A stretch of DNA of 32,633 bases, from the NCBI GenBank assembly GCA_017513005.1, contig JAFWDM010000056.1, positions 1 to 32,633 on the forward strand, written 5' to 3'. How positions within the stretch are numbered: the first letter of the stretch is position 1; every line of letters begins with the position of its first letter. This document shows, piece after piece, positions 31,908-32,633 of the stretch. Below the pieces are notes generated by a model, which had not been told where the DNA came from, ran no database searches, and saw only the letters and a list, made by a program, of their open reading frames with translations. Made by a program: the position numbers and the translations under genes. Source of the DNA: Lachnospiraceae bacterium (GTDB lineage: Bacteria; Bacillota; Clostridia; Lachnospirales; Lachnospiraceae).

Positions 31908-32633
31908 ATGAGCGACATGAAACCTGCAGCTACGGAGAATGCAGCTTTGGAGGAAGAAAAGATCAGCCGTCACTTTATCGAGCAGGAGATCGACAAGGAT
32001 CTCGAGGAGGGGGTCTACACCGCCGTGCACACCCGGTTCCCTCCCGAGCCCAACGGCTACCTCCATATCGGACATGCAAAGAGCATCCTTCTCAACTACG
32101 GGATGGCACAGGAGTACGGCGGCAAGTTCAATCTTCGCTTTGACGACACCAATCCCACGAAGGAGAAGATCGAGTTCGTGGAGTCCATCAAAGAGGATGT
32201 GCAGTGGCTGGGCGCGGACTATGAGGACCGTCTCTTTTATGCCTCCGACTACTTTGAACAGATGTATGAGGTCGCCGTCAAACTCATCAAAAAGGGAAAG
32301 GCCTATGTCTCCGACCTGACTGCGGAAGAGATGCGGGAGTACCGCGGCACGCTGACTGAGCCGGGCAGGAATGACCCGAACCGTGACCGCAGCATCGAGG
32401 AGAATCTGGAGCTCTTCGAAAAGATGCGCGCGGGCGAATATGCCGACGGGGAGAAGACCCTCCGCGCAAAGATCGACATGGCCAGCCCCAATATCAACAT
32501 GCGTGATCCGGTCATTTACCGTATCGCCCGCATTACCCATCACAACACCGGCGACCAGTGGTGCATTTATCCCATGTACGACTTCGCCCATCCCATCGAG
32601 GATGCCATTGAAGGCGTGACGCATTCCATCTGC
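31908..32633 (+). CDS. glnS: Glutaminyl-tRNA synthetase, 5' part, cut by the window end
   Basis: Class I synthetase for tRNA-Gln. The visible 242 codons are open to the edge. They contain the GlnRS start [17 protein letters not shown], the HIGH motif [18 protein letters not shown] (about 43-60), [13 protein letters not shown], and [23 protein letters not shown], where GlnRS differs from GluRS. The ATG at 31908 has AAGGAA eight bases upstream. No T-box leader was seen in the 115-base gap after lysC. Many Gram-positive bacteria use the GatCAB amidation route instead, so having GlnRS is informative about the lineage. Confidence 0.94.
   Translation, partial: MSDMKPAATENAALEEEKISRHFIEQEIDKDLEEGVYTAVHTRFPPEPNGYLHIGHAKSILLNYGMAQEYGGKFNLRFDDTNPTKEKIEFVESIKEDVQWLGADYEDRLFYASDYFEQMYEVAVKLIKKGKAYVSDLTAEEMREYRGTLTEPGRNDPNRDRSIEENLELFEKMRAGEYADGEKTLRAKIDMASPNINMRDPVIYRIARITHHNTGDQWCIYPMYDFAHPIEDAIEGVTHSIC

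Overview
The window reads as chromosomal DNA of a GC-rich Gram-positive anaerobe, most likely a Clostridia/Lachnospiraceae-type member of the Bacillota. The grounds are AGGAGG-type ribosome binding sites, extended -10 promoters, a single-chain PurL with fused glutaminase, a membrane pyrophosphatase next to a Ptb-type phosphate acyltransferase, QueH, a YerC/TrpR-like regulator, a YfhO membrane protein and a GlnRS. I see no rRNA, tRNA, CRISPR, phage or insertion sequence. Species assignment is inference.

Layout, left to right. (1) 113-4282: RND-family efflux permease and holA (DNA polymerase III delta). (2) 4283-7114: amino-sugar block. A promoter is followed by an RNA with every core hallmark of a glmS ribozyme (GlcN6P-sensing, self-cleaving), then nagB (GlcN6P deaminase) instead of glmS, then glmM. 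(3) 7299-8504: mutY with a repeat-derived 30-residue insertion in its iron-sulfur loop. (4) 8643-11246: family-2 glycosyltransferase and a polyprenyl glycosylphosphotransferase broken by a one-base frameshift, ending at a strong bidirectional terminator. (5) 11438-14524, minus strand: hppA (membrane pyrophosphatase) followed by a ptb-like gene, separated by a foldable RNA element. (6) 14990-18817: purL, divergent from hppA. (7) 18988-19707 queH, and 20053-21843 argS. (8) 22018-25090: a probable operon of a cobalamin adenosyltransferase-like gene, dapA, dapB and a eukaryotic-type HisA. (9) 25267-25467, minus strand: cold-shock protein. (10) 25776-28790: YerC/TrpR-like regulator and YfhO-like membrane protein. 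(11) 29100-31792: hom and lysC (aspartate-family amino acids). (12) 31908 to the end: glnS, cut by the window edge.

The most interesting system is the nagB leader. A glmS ribozyme destroys its mRNA when GlcN6P is abundant. That makes sense for a GlcN6P-producing enzyme and is paradoxical for a GlcN6P-degrading one. With glmM directly downstream, the simplest reading is that this NagB works in the synthetic direction (fructose-6-P plus ammonia to GlcN6P), feeds GlmM and cell-wall UDP-GlcNAc synthesis, and is under product feedback through the ribozyme. This is inference from sequence and gene order. A genome-wide search for glmS and an in vitro cleavage assay would decide it.

The other metabolic genes are housekeeping: dapA-dapB and hom-lysC cover much of the aspartate pathway, purL serves purine synthesis, and queH, argS and glnS serve translation. 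Several leaders and intergenic gaps carry perfect hairpins or tandem repeats that no recognised family explains. These are listed separately.
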